DNA of 64,000 nt, taken from assembly GCA_003240625.1 (NCBI GenBank), contig QFMX01000012.1, positions 1-64,000 on the forward strand, in the 5' to 3' direction. Below, in pieces: positions 26,630 to 36,049 of the stretch (position 1 is its first letter; every line of letters starts with the position of its first letter). The translations under genes and the position numbers were made by a program. The notes under the pieces are model-generated. The model ran no database searches. It was not told the DNA's origin and worked only from the letters and a program-made list of their open reading frames with translations. The stretch comes from Sphingomonas taxi (GTDB lineage: Bacteria > Pseudomonadota > Alphaproteobacteria > Sphingomonadales > Sphingomonadaceae).

Positions 26630-27568
26630 TCAGATCGTTGCGACAAGCCTGTCCCAGGCCGAGATCTCTTCGTCATGCCGGGTCGTGACGACCAGGTCGC
26701 TTGCCGTAGCCGTCGCGAGATCGACGTCGATCGACCCGCTCCATTCGAACGTCGCATTGCCCGACAGCGTGACCATCGCCGCCTCGCTCGCCTCGGCGCG
26801 GACGAGGCCGCCCTTGTTGAAGACGGTGGTCGGCGTGTCGTACGCGATCCGCCCGGTCAGGCACGCGGCATAGGTCGACGCCGCCATCGCGCTGCCGCAA
26901 CTGTCGGTGAGCCCGACGCCGCGCTCGAAGGTGCGGACGAACAGATCGGCGCCGCGGACCTCGACGAAGCTGACGTTCGCGCGGTTGGGGAGCCAGTCGG
27001 GGGCAGTCTCGCAGGTCTCGCCGACGCGGACGAGTTCGGCTTCGTCGATGGCATCCACGAACGTCACGAGATGGGGATTGGGCATTGCGACGGCCGTGAA
27101 GGCACGGGTTGTCGGCAAGCGGGGGATCGGCGTGTCGACGATGCGATCCGCGCCGGCCTCCATCGGCCACGCAGTGACGTTTAGCGACGCCGGGCCTGCG
27201 ATCTCGCGTACCGTGAACACGCCCGGCGCGACATCGGCATCGTGTACGACGACCGCATCGCTGGTCTTGAGCAACGCCGTTGCAGTCTGCGAGCCGGTCG
27301 CTGCGAACCCGGCGCGCGCGACGCATCGCAGGCCGTTGAGGCACGTCTCGGACTCGCTGCCGTCGGAGTTGAACATCCGCATGCCGAACGCGTGGCTCTC
27401 GTCGCCAGCGGTGAGCAGCAACAGACCATCGCCGCCGACCGGCCCGTCGCGATCCGCGAGCGCGCGCGCGACCGACGCCCAGGCTGCGTCGTCGAGCGTC
27501 GACGCACGCGCGTCGATCAGGGGGAAGTCGTTGCCGGAGCCGTGGCATTTGATGAGGTCGAAGCGCAT
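26630..27568 (-). CDS. dapF: Diaminopimelate epimerase-like protein, divergent
   Basis: DapF converts LL- to meso-diaminopimelate for lysine and peptidoglycan. This 312-residue protein has the two mirrored DapF halves. The catalytic pair is present: Cys76 in SETCLNGLRC and Cys224 in FERGVGLTDSCGSA; the N-terminal HGSGNDF and the MFNSDGSE loop are also in place. Two usually invariant spots differ: CGNG is CLNG, and the SGACA after the second Cys is SAMAA. It is also about 40 residues longer than E. coli DapF. It may be the genome's only dapF or a paralogue with another amino-acid substrate. An upstream in-frame GTG (27577) is less likely as start. Confidence 0.78.
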   Translation of the reverse strand: MRFDLIKCHGSGNDFPLIDARASTLDDAAWASVARALADRDGPVGGDGLLLLTAGDESHAFGMRMFNSDGSESETCLNGLRCVARAGFAATGSQTATALLKTSDAVVVHDADVAPGVFTVREIAGPASLNVTAWPMEAGADRIVDTPIPRLPTTRAFTAVAMPNPHLVTFVDAIDEAELVRVGETCETAPDWLPNRANVSFVEVRGADLFVRTFERGVGLTDSCGSAMAASTYAACLTGRIAYDTPTTVFNKGGLVRAEASEAAMVTLSGNATFEWSGSIDVDLATATASDLVVTTRHDEEISAWDRLVATI

Positions 27569-27643
27569 GCCCGCCACTTAGGGCTGCGTGGCGGGCAAAG
27601 CGAGTGCGGACAGGGGGAGAGCGGCCCGGATGGTTGACCTTCA

Positions 27644-27765
27644 ATCCTCCCCCGCCAGGGGGAGGTGGCTGGCCCTTGCCAGACGAAGGGGGAGGAAAGG
27701 TAACCTCTGTTTCGCGTCCTCCCCCTCCGTCGCCTCCGGCGCCACCTCCCCCTGGCGGGGGAGGA
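27644..27765. repeat. Palindromic repeat doublet, CCTCCCCC...GGGGGAGG type
   Basis: ATCCTCCCCCGCCAGGGGGA and CCTCCCCCTGGCGGGGGAGG with GACGAAGGGGGAGGA / TCCTCCCCCTCCGTC inside. It fills the 230-bp gap between the dapF-like and DUF6456 genes on the minus strand. Confidence 0.88.
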
Positions 27766-27800
27766 TCGTGAGGTCGGGTTACCAGGTTCGGCGCCCCGCG

Positions 27801-28265
27801 CTACCCAATCCCGTAATGCGTAGCCAGGCGATCGAGCGCGAGCGTCAGGACCAGCCGCCCTGCCCGCGCTGGCCATTGCAGCGCCTTCTCCGCGGCAGGC
27901 AGGCTCTCTCCCGCGCAGACGACGCGCCACAGGATGTCCGCGAGCCCCGGCCCCGCCGCGGCGATCGCGGTGTCGAACCGGCGTTTCGCGGCGATCTGCG
28001 CGGACGTTGGATCTAGCCCGTCATGCCCGCCTCCATCGACCCGCTCGGCCCAGCGCATCGTCACGCTAGGCGCGATCGAGGCGCGTTCGTAGTCGGCGCG
28101 CAATTGTTCTCCCGCTGCGAACTGCCGCGCGTCGACCAGCCCGCGCGACCGGAGCCATCCGAGTGGCGATTCGGCCAGATTGACCGTCACCGTACGTCCG
28201 CGCCGCGCCCCCGATGGCTGCAGAACGCCCTCCGAGTCGATCGATCGTTCCACCAGCTCGCGCAT
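27801..28265 (-). CDS. DUF6456 domain-containing protein
   Basis: A 154-residue protein matching the DUF6456 pattern seen across alphaproteobacteria: LNLAESPLGWLRSRG-like opening (here NLAESPLGWLRSRGLVDA near residue 29), then QFAAGEQLRADYERASIAP near 48, RVDGGGHDGLDPTSAQIAAKRRFD (in part) near 75, and a C-terminal LTLALDRLATHYGIG. Relatives are often encoded beside helix-turn-helix regulators, as here. It is probably a DNA-binding or regulatory protein, though its function is not established. It is divergent from the XRE regulator with a 93-bp shared promoter region. Confidence 0.8.
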   Translation of the reverse strand: MRELVERSIDSEGVLQPSGARRGRTVTVNLAESPLGWLRSRGLVDARQFAAGEQLRADYERASIAPSVTMRWAERVDGGGHDGLDPTSAQIAAKRRFDTAIAAAGPGLADILWRVVCAGESLPAAEKALQWPARAGRLVLTLALDRLATHYGIG

Positions 28266-28361
28266 CCGCCGTCTCCCTGCCGCTCCATATCACCTGCGCC
28301 GGTTGCCATATCGGCATGGTTGTAGGACAGAGGAATAACCCATCTGGTTTGGAGCCTCTTG

Positions 28362-28922
28362 ATGATCACCGCCATCCGCGAAGTCCGCCGCGCCAAGGGC
28401 CTGACGCTGGAGGATGTCGCGCGGCGCTGTTCGCCGCCGACGACCGCGCAGACGATCGGCCGGCTGGAGACGGGCACGCGCACCGTGTCGGTCGGCTGGC
28501 TCAACCGGATCGCCGCGGCGCTGGGCGTCGAGGCGAGCAATCTCGTGACGTTGCCCGACCGCGCCGACCTGCCCGTCACCGCGATCCTGGACGGCCGCGG
28601 CGTCCACGCGCCGCGCCAGACCACGACCGTGCCGCCGCCCCAGGTCGCGCCGGGCCAGATCGCGGTGACGGTGGCGGGCGGGATCGGCGACTACCGCGCG
28701 GGCGACGTGATCTGGTGCGCGATGCTGGCACGGGAGGGCTTCGCCACCGCACTCAATCGCGACGTGCTCGTCCCGCAACCGGCTGGGCGGTTCGCATTTG
28801 GGCGGCTCACAGGATGCGACGGCGGCGTGACGCTGTTGCCGCCGGGCACCGGCACGCAACCGCTAGCAGTCGCAGACCCGACCTGGATCGCGGTCGCTAT
28901 GCGGCTGGTCCGCGAACTGTAG
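28362..28922 (+). CDS. XRE-family helix-turn-helix regulator
   Basis: A 186-residue protein with an N-terminal Cro/CI-type helix-turn-helix (about residues 4-60: REVRRAKGLTLEDVARRCS, then TIGRLETGTRTVSVGWLNRI, in part). The second half (about 75-185) is a beta-rich region with GQIAVTVAGGIGDYRAGDVI that looks like a LexA/S24-type or cupin-like sensing fold but lacks an obvious Ser-Lys protease dyad. GGAG lies 7 bases before the ATG at 28362. Divergent pairing with DUF6456 suggests mutual or auto-regulation. The tRNA-Val gene follows in opposite orientation. Confidence 0.83.
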   Translation: MITAIREVRRAKGLTLEDVARRCSPPTTAQTIGRLETGTRTVSVGWLNRIAAALGVEASNLVTLPDRADLPVTAILDGRGVHAPRQTTTVPPPQVAPGQIAVTVAGGIGDYRAGDVIWCAMLAREGFATALNRDVLVPQPAGRFAFGRLTGCDGGVTLLPPGTGTQPLAVADPTWIAVAMRLVREL

Positions 28923-28927
28923 GAAGG

Positions 28928-29003
28928 TGGTGGGCGATGACGGGCTCGAACCGCCGACATTCTCGGTGTAAACGAGACGCTCTACCAACTGAGCTAATCG
29001 CCC
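28928..29003 (-). tRNA. tRNA-Val (anticodon TAC)
   Basis: A 76-base cloverleaf on the minus strand. It has a 7-bp acceptor stem GGGCGAT/ATCGCCC, D arm GCTCAGTTGGTAGAGC, anticodon stem TCTCG/CGAGA with loop TTTACAC (anticodon TAC, reading GTA), T arm with GGTTCGAGCC, discriminator A and encoded CCA. It lies 5 bp beyond the XRE gene stop. Confidence 0.97.
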
Positions 29004-29066
29004 CTCTCGGGTAGGGATGCGATGCCAAAGCCGGGCGGCCGGGGCAAGCTAAAAGGGCGCGCACGA

Positions 29067-30008
29067 TCACGGAATCCGCAGGTCGGCGCCTCTGGTGGCC
29101 ACGATATACCCGCGCATCGCCTCGCTCGCGCGGTCCGACAGCACCATGAACGCGCGCCGTCGGTCGTGCATGTCGGGGCGGCGTTCGAACAATCCGGTGT
29201 CGGTCATCCGCGCGATCCAGCGCAGCGCGGTGGTCGGCGCGACCGCAGCGGCGATGCACAGGCTCGACACCGATACGCGCCCGCGCTCGAGTTCCGCGGC
29301 GTAGAGATCGAGCAGCATGTCCCAGCCCGGATCCTCGAACAGCGCGGTGCCGAAGAACTGGTCGCGCAGCCGCCTCGCCCGGATCGCCCGCCGGACGTCG
29401 GCGGCGCTCGGCTCGGCGAGGGACGGCGGCGCGCCGTAATGGTTCGTCCGATCCCCGACGATCGGCGCAGCAGGCGCATCCTCCTCGATCTCCGCACGCG
29501 TCAGCCGCGCGAGCGCCTCGGCGATCCGCGCGACCTCCGTGTTCAGACGTTCCAGTCGCGTACTGTCGGTTTCGCGCGTGACATCGAACACCCCGGCGGG
29601 GAGGCGCGCGGCTTCGGCGGCGACCACGATCGCCGCGACGCAATCGCCGACGGTGGGATCGACCAGCAACCGCGTGCTGCCGCCGAGCGTCGCCGCAGCG
29701 ACGACGTCGATTTCATTCATGCCCAGAGCGACGACCAGCCCCGCCTGCGAGGCTGCCGCCTGATCGACGATGACGGGCAGGCGTTCGGCGAGCAGCGCGA
29801 GATCGACCCCGGCAGCCTCGACGACGATCACGTGCGGCGTCGCATGATCGCCGAATGCCGCTTGCCAGTCGAGCCGCCCGACGACCCGCCCACGCAGCGC
29901 GGCTAGCGCAACGGCCAACCGATCCGGCGCACTCGCCGCGGCAATCAGGATCGCGTCGATCCCGCTCTCGTAATCTGCCGCGTCGGGCGGGCCGGCCGGT
30001 CGAGTCAT
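29067..30008 (-). CDS. MarR-like winged-helix protein with long N-terminal receiver-like domain
   Basis: A 313-residue protein. The last 110 residues (RRLRDQFFGTALFEDPGWDM onward) form a winged helix with VSSLCIAAAVAPTTALRWIA as the recognition part and RRPDMHDRRRAFMVLSD as the wing, the pattern annotated as MarR-type in sphingomonads. The first 190 residues (ILIAAASAPDRLAVALA..., VIVVEAAGVDL, VVALGMNEIDVV) look like an alpha/beta receiver or Rossmann-like domain without a clear phosphoacceptor Asp. GGAGA precedes the start. Targets and ligand are unknown; it may govern the adjacent pnt operon but nothing shows this. Confidence 0.72.
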   Translation of the reverse strand: MTRPAGPPDAADYESGIDAILIAAASAPDRLAVALAALRGRVVGRLDWQAAFGDHATPHVIVVEAAGVDLALLAERLPVIVDQAAASQAGLVVALGMNEIDVVAAATLGGSTRLLVDPTVGDCVAAIVVAAEAARLPAGVFDVTRETDSTRLERLNTEVARIAEALARLTRAEIEEDAPAAPIVGDRTNHYGAPPSLAEPSAADVRRAIRARRLRDQFFGTALFEDPGWDMLLDLYAAELERGRVSVSSLCIAAAVAPTTALRWIARMTDTGLFERRPDMHDRRRAFMVLSDRASEAMRGYIVATRGADLRIP

Positions 30009-30120
30009 CACGGTCTCCGTTGTGATACGGAGACTAACCTGCGTCAGGCCAAGTATTATACCCGAACTGGATCGAGTTTCGTTGGATTCGGGAACTTCCT
30101 CTGCATGGCGCGATCGGGCG

Positions 30121-31617
30121 CTAGTCGAGCGCCTTGACGATGTCCTCGACCATCTTCTTGGCGTCCGCCAGCAACATCATCGTATTGTCGCGGTAGAACA
30201 GGTCGTTATCGACACCGGCATAGCCGACGCCGCCCATCGAGCGCTTGATGAACAGCACGGTCTTGGCCTTCTCGACGTCGAGCACGGGCATGCCGTAGAT
30301 CGGCGAGGACTTGTCGGTCTTGGCGGCGGGGTTGGTCACGTCGTTGGCGCCGATCACAAACGCGACGTCGGTCTGCGCGAACTCGCTGTTGATGTCCTCC
30401 AGCTCGAACACGTCGTCATAGGGCACGTTCGCCTCGGCTAGCAGGACGTTCATGTGCCCCGGCATGCGGCCCGCGACCGGGTGGATCGCGTATTTCACGC
30501 GCACGCCCTCGGCCTTCAGCTTGTCGCCCATCTCACGCAGGACATGCTGCGCCTGCGCGACCGCCATGCCGTAGCCGGGGACGATGATGACCTGTTCGGC
30601 CTGGCTCATCAGGAACGCGGCGTCTTCGGCCGAGCCGCGTTTCCAGGGGCGATCGCTGGCTGCCGCAGGACCACCGGCATCCGACGACTGGCCGAAGCCG
30701 CCCGCGATCACGCTGATGAAGCTGCGGTTCATCGCGCGGCACATGATGTAGCTGAGGATCGCGCCCGAGCTGCCGACCAGCGCGCCGGTGATGATCATCG
30801 CGCTGTTGTGGAGCGTGAAGCCCATCGCCGCAGCGGCCCAGCCCGAGTAGCTGTTGAGCATGCTGACGACGACCGGCATGTCCGCGCCGCCGATCGGGAC
30901 GATCAGCAGGAAGCCGATGACGAAGCTCAATATGGCGATCGTCCAGAAGATCCACGCCGACTGATCGGTGACGAAATACGCGATCAGGCCGAGGATGGCG
31001 GCGAGCAGCGCGATGTTGATGACATGGCGGCCGGGCAGCATGATCGGCTTGCCCCCCATGTTGCCGTTCAATTTCAGGAACGCGATGACCGAGCCCGAGA
31101 AGGTGATCGCACCGATCGCGACGCCGAGCCCGAGCTCGATCCGGCTGACCGGGTGGATGACCGCAAAGGGCTGGCCGATCAGCGGGATGACGAGGTCCGA
31201 AATCCCGAACGCCTGCGGGTTGAGATACGCGGCGACGCCGACCAGTACCGCGGCGAGGCCGACGAGGCTGTGGAAGGCGGCGACGAGCTGCGGCATCGCG
31301 GTCATCGCGATCCGGCGTGCGGTGACGAGGCCGATCGCGGCGCCTACGCCGATCGCTGCGAGGATTTCGACGACCGTGACCCAATCTATGGTGCGCACGG
31401 CTATCGTAGGCCCGGCGTCCGAAACGAGAAGATGCTGAACGACGGGCACATGCGTCACCAGCGTCGTCACGACTGCGATCGTCATACCGATGATGCCGAA
31501 GCGATTGCCGCGCTGGCTCGACGCCGGGCTCGACAGCCCGCGCAACGCGAGGATGAAGCACACCCCCGCGACCAGATAGGCGAGCGATGCCCAAGGGCTG
31601 ACCGTCAGTTCATGCAT
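30121..31617 (-). CDS. pntB: NAD(P) transhydrogenase subunit beta
   Basis: Membrane and NADP(H)-binding subunit of the proton-translocating transhydrogenase, which drives NADPH formation from NADH with the proton gradient. The 498 residues comprise about nine membrane helices (1-270) and a soluble dIII domain (about 310-498) with IIVPGYGMAVAQAQHVLREM (NADP fold) and KSPIYGMPVLDVE-type loop (here SSPIYGMPVLDVEKA). VIGANDVTNPAA near 430 is also characteristic. It is the last gene of the unit pntAA, DUF559, pntAB, pntB and is separated from pntAB by a 146-bp gap holding a palindromic repeat. Confidence 0.97.
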   Translation of the reverse strand: MHELTVSPWASLAYLVAGVCFILALRGLSSPASSQRGNRFGIIGMTIAVVTTLVTHVPVVQHLLVSDAGPTIAVRTIDWVTVVEILAAIGVGAAIGLVTARRIAMTAMPQLVAAFHSLVGLAAVLVGVAAYLNPQAFGISDLVIPLIGQPFAVIHPVSRIELGLGVAIGAITFSGSVIAFLKLNGNMGGKPIMLPGRHVINIALLAAILGLIAYFVTDQSAWIFWTIAILSFVIGFLLIVPIGGADMPVVVSMLNSYSGWAAAAMGFTLHNSAMIITGALVGSSGAILSYIMCRAMNRSFISVIAGGFGQSSDAGGPAAASDRPWKRGSAEDAAFLMSQAEQVIIVPGYGMAVAQAQHVLREMGDKLKAEGVRVKYAIHPVAGRMPGHMNVLLAEANVPYDDVFELEDINSEFAQTDVAFVIGANDVTNPAAKTDKSSPIYGMPVLDVEKAKTVLFIKRSMGGVGYAGVDNDLFYRDNTMMLLADAKKMVEDIVKALD

Positions 31618-31632
31618 CGTCCGTTCCCCCTA

Positions 31633-31745
31633 ATCCTCTCCTGCAAGGGGAGGTGTCGCGCAGCGACGGAGGGGTGACGCGCTCTCGATAGCGCGATCCC
31701 CCTCCGTCAGGCTGGCGCCTGTCACCTCCCCTTGCAGGGGAGGAT
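31633..31745. repeat. Palindromic repeat doublet between pntAB and pntB
   Basis: TCCTCTCCTGCAAGGGGAGG and CACCTCCCCTTGCAGGGGAGG with CGACGGAGGGGTGA / CCCCCTCCGTC inside. It lies inside an operon, so it probably forms mRNA hairpins between two subunit messages and may set their relative levels. Confidence 0.85.
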
Positions 31746-31763
31746 CGTATGTCGACCGCCGAC

Positions 31764-32084
31764 TCAGCCCTTCGCAACGGGCCGTTCCTTCTTCTTGTAC
31801 ATCGCCAGCATCCGCGCGGTGACCGCGAAGCCGCCGAAGATGTTGATGCTCGCCAGCACCACTGCGAGCAGCCCGAGCGCCTTCGCGACGCCCGACCCGG
31901 CACCGATCGCCCCCAGGACCGTCGGCGCCGCGGCGGCGATCAGCGCGCCGACGATGATCACCGACGAGATCGCATTGGTCACCGCCATCAGCGGCGTGTG
32001 CAGCGCGGGCGTGACCGCCCACACCACGAAATACCCGACGAAACACGCCAGCACGAAGATCGACAGGATCGCGATAAAGTCCAT
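31764..32084 (-). CDS. pntAB: NAD(P) transhydrogenase subunit alpha part 2 (membrane)
   Basis: A 106-residue membrane subunit corresponding to the C-terminal dII portion of E. coli PntA, encoded separately as in Rhodospirillum-type alphaproteobacteria. It has three or four helices: FIAILSIFVLACFVGYFVVW, then HTPLMAVTNAISSVIIVGAL, and LLAVVLASINIFGGFAVTAR, ending in a basic tail. The ATG at 32084 has a perfect AGGAGG seven bases upstream. The open frame reaches 32255, but that is a shadow of the DUF559 gene, whose stop lies one base before this ATG; the ribosome site is therefore inside the DUF559 coding sequence. Confidence 0.95.
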   Translation of the reverse strand: MDFIAILSIFVLACFVGYFVVWAVTPALHTPLMAVTNAISSVIIVGALIAAAAPTVLGAIGAGSGVAKALGLLAVVLASINIFGGFAVTARMLAMYKKKERPVAKG

Positions 32085-32085
32085 T

Positions 32086-32457
32086 TTATTCCTCCTGCGT
32101 GGCGAGCCGCTCGACGGCAAGCGCCACGATACCTCGAACCATGGCGTCGCAATCGTGAAAAATCTCGACGGCGGGAATACGCAGAACGGCGATACCGCGT
32201 CCTTCGAACCAGCGATCGCGCGCAGCGTCGCGCGCTGGGCGATCACCAAAGTCATGCGCTTGGCCGTCGACTTCGATGATCAGGCGCGCGGCATGACAAT
32301 AGAAGTCCGCAACGTACGGACCCGACGGATGCTGTCTCCGAAACTTCAGGCCGGCCGGCCGCTCACGCAATGCAAGCCACAATGCGATCTCGGGCGGAGA
32401 CATCACGCCGCGGAGCTGCTTGGCTAGCGCTCCAGTCGATCCCGTACCTTGCAGCAT
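32086..32457 (-). CDS. DUF559 domain protein, PD-(D/E)XK endonuclease-like
   Basis: A 123-residue protein with the DUF559/Vsr-like nuclease pattern: ARQLR-type opening (AKQLRGVMSPPEIALWLAL), LKFRRQHPSGPYVADFYC near residue 37-54, LIIEVDGQAHD near 59-69, then AARDRWFEGRGIAVLRIPA (in part). The E-V-D-G-Q-x-H arrangement is the expected catalytic/metal site. These small orphan proteins are common and of unknown role; Vsr relatives nick mismatched DNA. It is inserted between pntAA and pntAB, right behind a palindromic repeat. Start taken at ATG 32457 (MLQGTGSTG); the upstream frame runs through the repeat. Confidence 0.85.
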   Translation of the reverse strand: MLQGTGSTGALAKQLRGVMSPPEIALWLALRERPAGLKFRRQHPSGPYVADFYCHAARLIIEVDGQAHDFGDRPARDAARDRWFEGRGIAVLRIPAVEIFHDCDAMVRGIVALAVERLATQEE

Positions 32458-32462
32458 CTCAA

Positions 32463-32597
32463 ATCCTCCCCTTGCAGGGGAGGTGGCAGGCGCTTGCCTG
32501 ACGGAGGGGTGTTGCCTGTAGTGATAGCGCGCACGATAACGACCGGCGATACCCCTCCGTCGCGCCAAGGCGCGCCACCTCCCCTTGCAGGGGAGGA
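32463..32597. repeat. Palindromic repeat doublet between pntAA and the DUF559 gene
   Basis: TCCTCCCCTTGCAGGGGAGG and CCTCCCCTTGCAGGGGAGGA are identical hairpins in opposite order; TGACGGAGGGGTG / ATACCCCTCCGTC pair inside. It is the second member of this family within the pnt operon. Confidence 0.9.
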
Positions 32598-32604
32598 TCG
32601 ATTA

Positions 32605-33741
32605 TCAAGACAGCAGCCTTGGGTTCACGATCTTGCCGCCCTGCGTCAGGCGGATCGCGTCGCCGATTTCCGTGTCGAGAACGGGTTTGCCCGCCTCCTT
32701 GTCCCAGAAGGCGTTGAGGAAGTTGAACAGGTTGCGGCTGAACAACGCGCTGGCGTCTGCCGCGAGGCGGGACGGCACGTTGCGGTGGCCGACGATCTTT
32801 ACGCCGTTCACGACGACGACTTCGCCTGCGACCGAACCCTCGACGTTCCCGCCCTGCTCGACCGCGAGATCGACGATCACCGAGCCCGGCTTCATGCTCG
32901 CGACCTGTGCCGCCGAGATCAGCCGCGGGGCGGCACGTCCGGGGATCAGCGCGGTGGTAATGACGATGTCCTGCTTGGCGATATGCCCCGAGACGAGCTC
33001 GGCCTGCGCGGCCTGATATTCGGGCGACATCTCGCCGGCATAGCCGCCCGTCCCCTCGCCTTCGATTCCCGCGATGGTCTCGACGAAGATCGGTTTCGCG
33101 CCGAGCGACTGGATCTGCTCGCGGGTCGCGGCGCGCACGTCGGTCGCGGACACCTGAGCGCCCAGACGCCGCGCGGTCGCGATCGCCTGCAAGCCCGCCA
33201 CGCCGACGCCCATCACGAATGCCTTGGCGGCCGAGATCGTCCCCGCCGCGGTCATCATCATCGGGAACGCACGACCATATTCGGCGGCCGCGTCGAGCAC
33301 CGCCTTGTAGCCCGCCAGGTTCGACTGCGACGACAGGATGTCCATCGATTGCGCACGCGTGATGCGCGGCATGAACTCCATCGCCAGCGCTTCGTAACCA
33401 GCCGCGGCGTACGCCTCGACCCGGGCGCGCCCACCATCCGGACCGGCGCCAAAGGGATTGAGGCTTGCGACGATCCACGCTCCCGGCGCGAGGCCGGCGA
33501 GCGATGCAGGATCGGGCCCCTGCACGCCGAGCACGATATCCGCCCCCGCCAGCGTCGCCGCACGATCGCCGACCGACGCGCCCGCCTCCGCATAGGCGGC
33601 ATCGGCGATCGAGGCCGTCTCGCCCGCCCCTGTCTCCACTGCCAGCGTCGCGCCCAGCGCGATGAACTTCTTCACCGTTTCCGGCGTCGCGGAAACCCGC
33701 CGCTCGCCGTCCGCTTGCTCTTTGAGGACGGCGATCTTCAT
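32605..33741 (-). CDS. pntAA: NAD(P) transhydrogenase subunit alpha part 1 (NAD-binding)
   Basis: The soluble dI domain that binds NAD(H), 378 residues. The N-terminus MKIAVLKEQADGERRVSATP is the alanine dehydrogenase/PNT fold; the NAD fold is near residues 165-205 (GVGVAGLQAIATARRLGA, then VSATDVRAATREQ). The C-terminal segment has NVPSRLAADASALFSRNL, typical of PntA. It is the first gene of the pnt unit, 35 bp downstream of the cox IV peptide gene's stop... in transcription order the cox IV gene lies just upstream with 4 bp between its stop and this start, so the two may share a transcript. Confidence 0.96.
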   Translation of the reverse strand: MKIAVLKEQADGERRVSATPETVKKFIALGATLAVETGAGETASIADAAYAEAGASVGDRAATLAGADIVLGVQGPDPASLAGLAPGAWIVASLNPFGAGPDGGRARVEAYAAAGYEALAMEFMPRITRAQSMDILSSQSNLAGYKAVLDAAAEYGRAFPMMMTAAGTISAAKAFVMGVGVAGLQAIATARRLGAQVSATDVRAATREQIQSLGAKPIFVETIAGIEGEGTGGYAGEMSPEYQAAQAELVSGHIAKQDIVITTALIPGRAAPRLISAAQVASMKPGSVIVDLAVEQGGNVEGSVAGEVVVVNGVKIVGHRNVPSRLAADASALFSRNLFNFLNAFWDKEAGKPVLDTEIGDAIRLTQGGKIVNPRLLS

Positions 33742-33745
33742 GCTG

Positions 33746-33868
33746 TTACGAGATCAGCCAGATGACGAGCGCGACGACCAGCGCGCATCCGATCGAGCCC
33801 CATTTCATCATCCCCGTCACGCTCGAATAGGTCGCGACGTGCGCCTTCATGTCTCCGTTGCCGGCCAT
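33746..33868 (-). CDS. aa3-type cytochrome c oxidase subunit IV (short)
   Basis: A 40-residue protein, MAGNGDMKAHVATYSSVTGM followed by one membrane helix (KWGSIGCALVVALVIWLI). The A-H-x-x-T-Y-x-x-F/V-x-x-M motif just before the helix is the hallmark of the bacterial COX IV family (Pfam COX4_pro_2), a small peripheral subunit of aa3 oxidase. Start is ATG at 33868; the frame is open to 33949 but without homology. The main oxidase genes are not in the window. It sits four bases upstream of pntAA on the same strand, a pairing common in sphingomonads. Confidence 0.87.
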   Translation of the reverse strand: MAGNGDMKAHVATYSSVTGMMKWGSIGCALVVALVIWLIS

Positions 33869-34008
33869 GGTTCGTGCCCCAATCCTGTCAGTGCCATCCT
33901 CTATGCGGTCGACTTTAACCCGCACGTCCGGGATCGCCAAGCGAGACATTTAAGGCGCCCTTTACTCGATTGCGCTATTGCACGTGCCGGAACGGGACAG
34001 GATTCGCC

Positions 34009-35424
<1,416 letters not shown>

Positions 35425-35526
35425 GGTGAGCCCGAGCTTCAGGAACGCGGCAAATACCTCGCCGACTTTGCCGCGGTGCGTAAGGATGCTTTGCTCGTTC
35501 GTCATCGAACGCAGTATAGCCTCCGC

Positions 35527-36009
35527 ATGTTCACGAGCATCATCCGCAGTACCGCGAGCCCATCGACAATCCTGATCCGGTTAGCGGTCGGCCTCGTCGT
35601 GTTTTTCCCCGAAGGCATCCAGAAGCTGCTGTTTCCCGACATCCTGGGCGCCGGCCGCTTCGCGAAGATCGGCATTCCCTACCCCGAATTTACGGGGCCG
35701 TTCGTCGGCTTGGTGGAGCTGGTATGTGGGGCGCTCATCATCGTCGGGCTGTTCACCCGGCTTGCCGCCATTCCACTGATCGTGACGATGATCGTGGCGC
35801 TGATCACGACCAAACTCCCGATCCTGTTGGGACATGAGCTTGGACCGTTCAGCCTTCCCGACTTCAAGCGCTACGGCTTCTGGAGCGCACAGCATGAGAG
35901 CCGCGCGGATCTCACCATGCTGCTCGGATGCCTGTATCTGCTGATCGTCGGCAGCGGCCGCTGGTCGATCGATCGACTGCTCGACCGGGGCGGCGGGCGG
36001 CAGGTCTGA
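35527..36009 (+). CDS. DoxX family membrane protein
   Basis: A 160-residue protein with four hydrophobic segments: ILIRLAVGLVVFFPEGIQKL near residue 15, FVGLVELVCGALIIVGLFTR near 57, AIPLIVTMIVALITTKLPIL near 79 and a C-terminal LTMLLGCLYLLIVGSGRWSI. The order and the GLFTRLAAIPL turn fit DoxX-like proteins, quinone-associated or redox-stress membrane proteins of varied role. ATG at 35527 is chosen over 35476 because the extra residues are unlike the family. It follows the sigma-54 regulator by 102 bp and may be its target, which is speculation. Confidence 0.8.
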   Translation: MFTSIIRSTASPSTILIRLAVGLVVFFPEGIQKLLFPDILGAGRFAKIGIPYPEFTGPFVGLVELVCGALIIVGLFTRLAAIPLIVTMIVALITTKLPILLGHELGPFSLPDFKRYGFWSAQHESRADLTMLLGCLYLLIVGSGRWSIDRLLDRGGGRQV

Positions 36010-36049
36010 AGGGTCCTGACGTCCCACGCCGCACTGCCGATCGATCAGC

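Noticed and set aside
28928..29066. tRNA-Val as an integration site
   Set aside because: No integrase, repeated tRNA 3' end or composition change is seen next to it.
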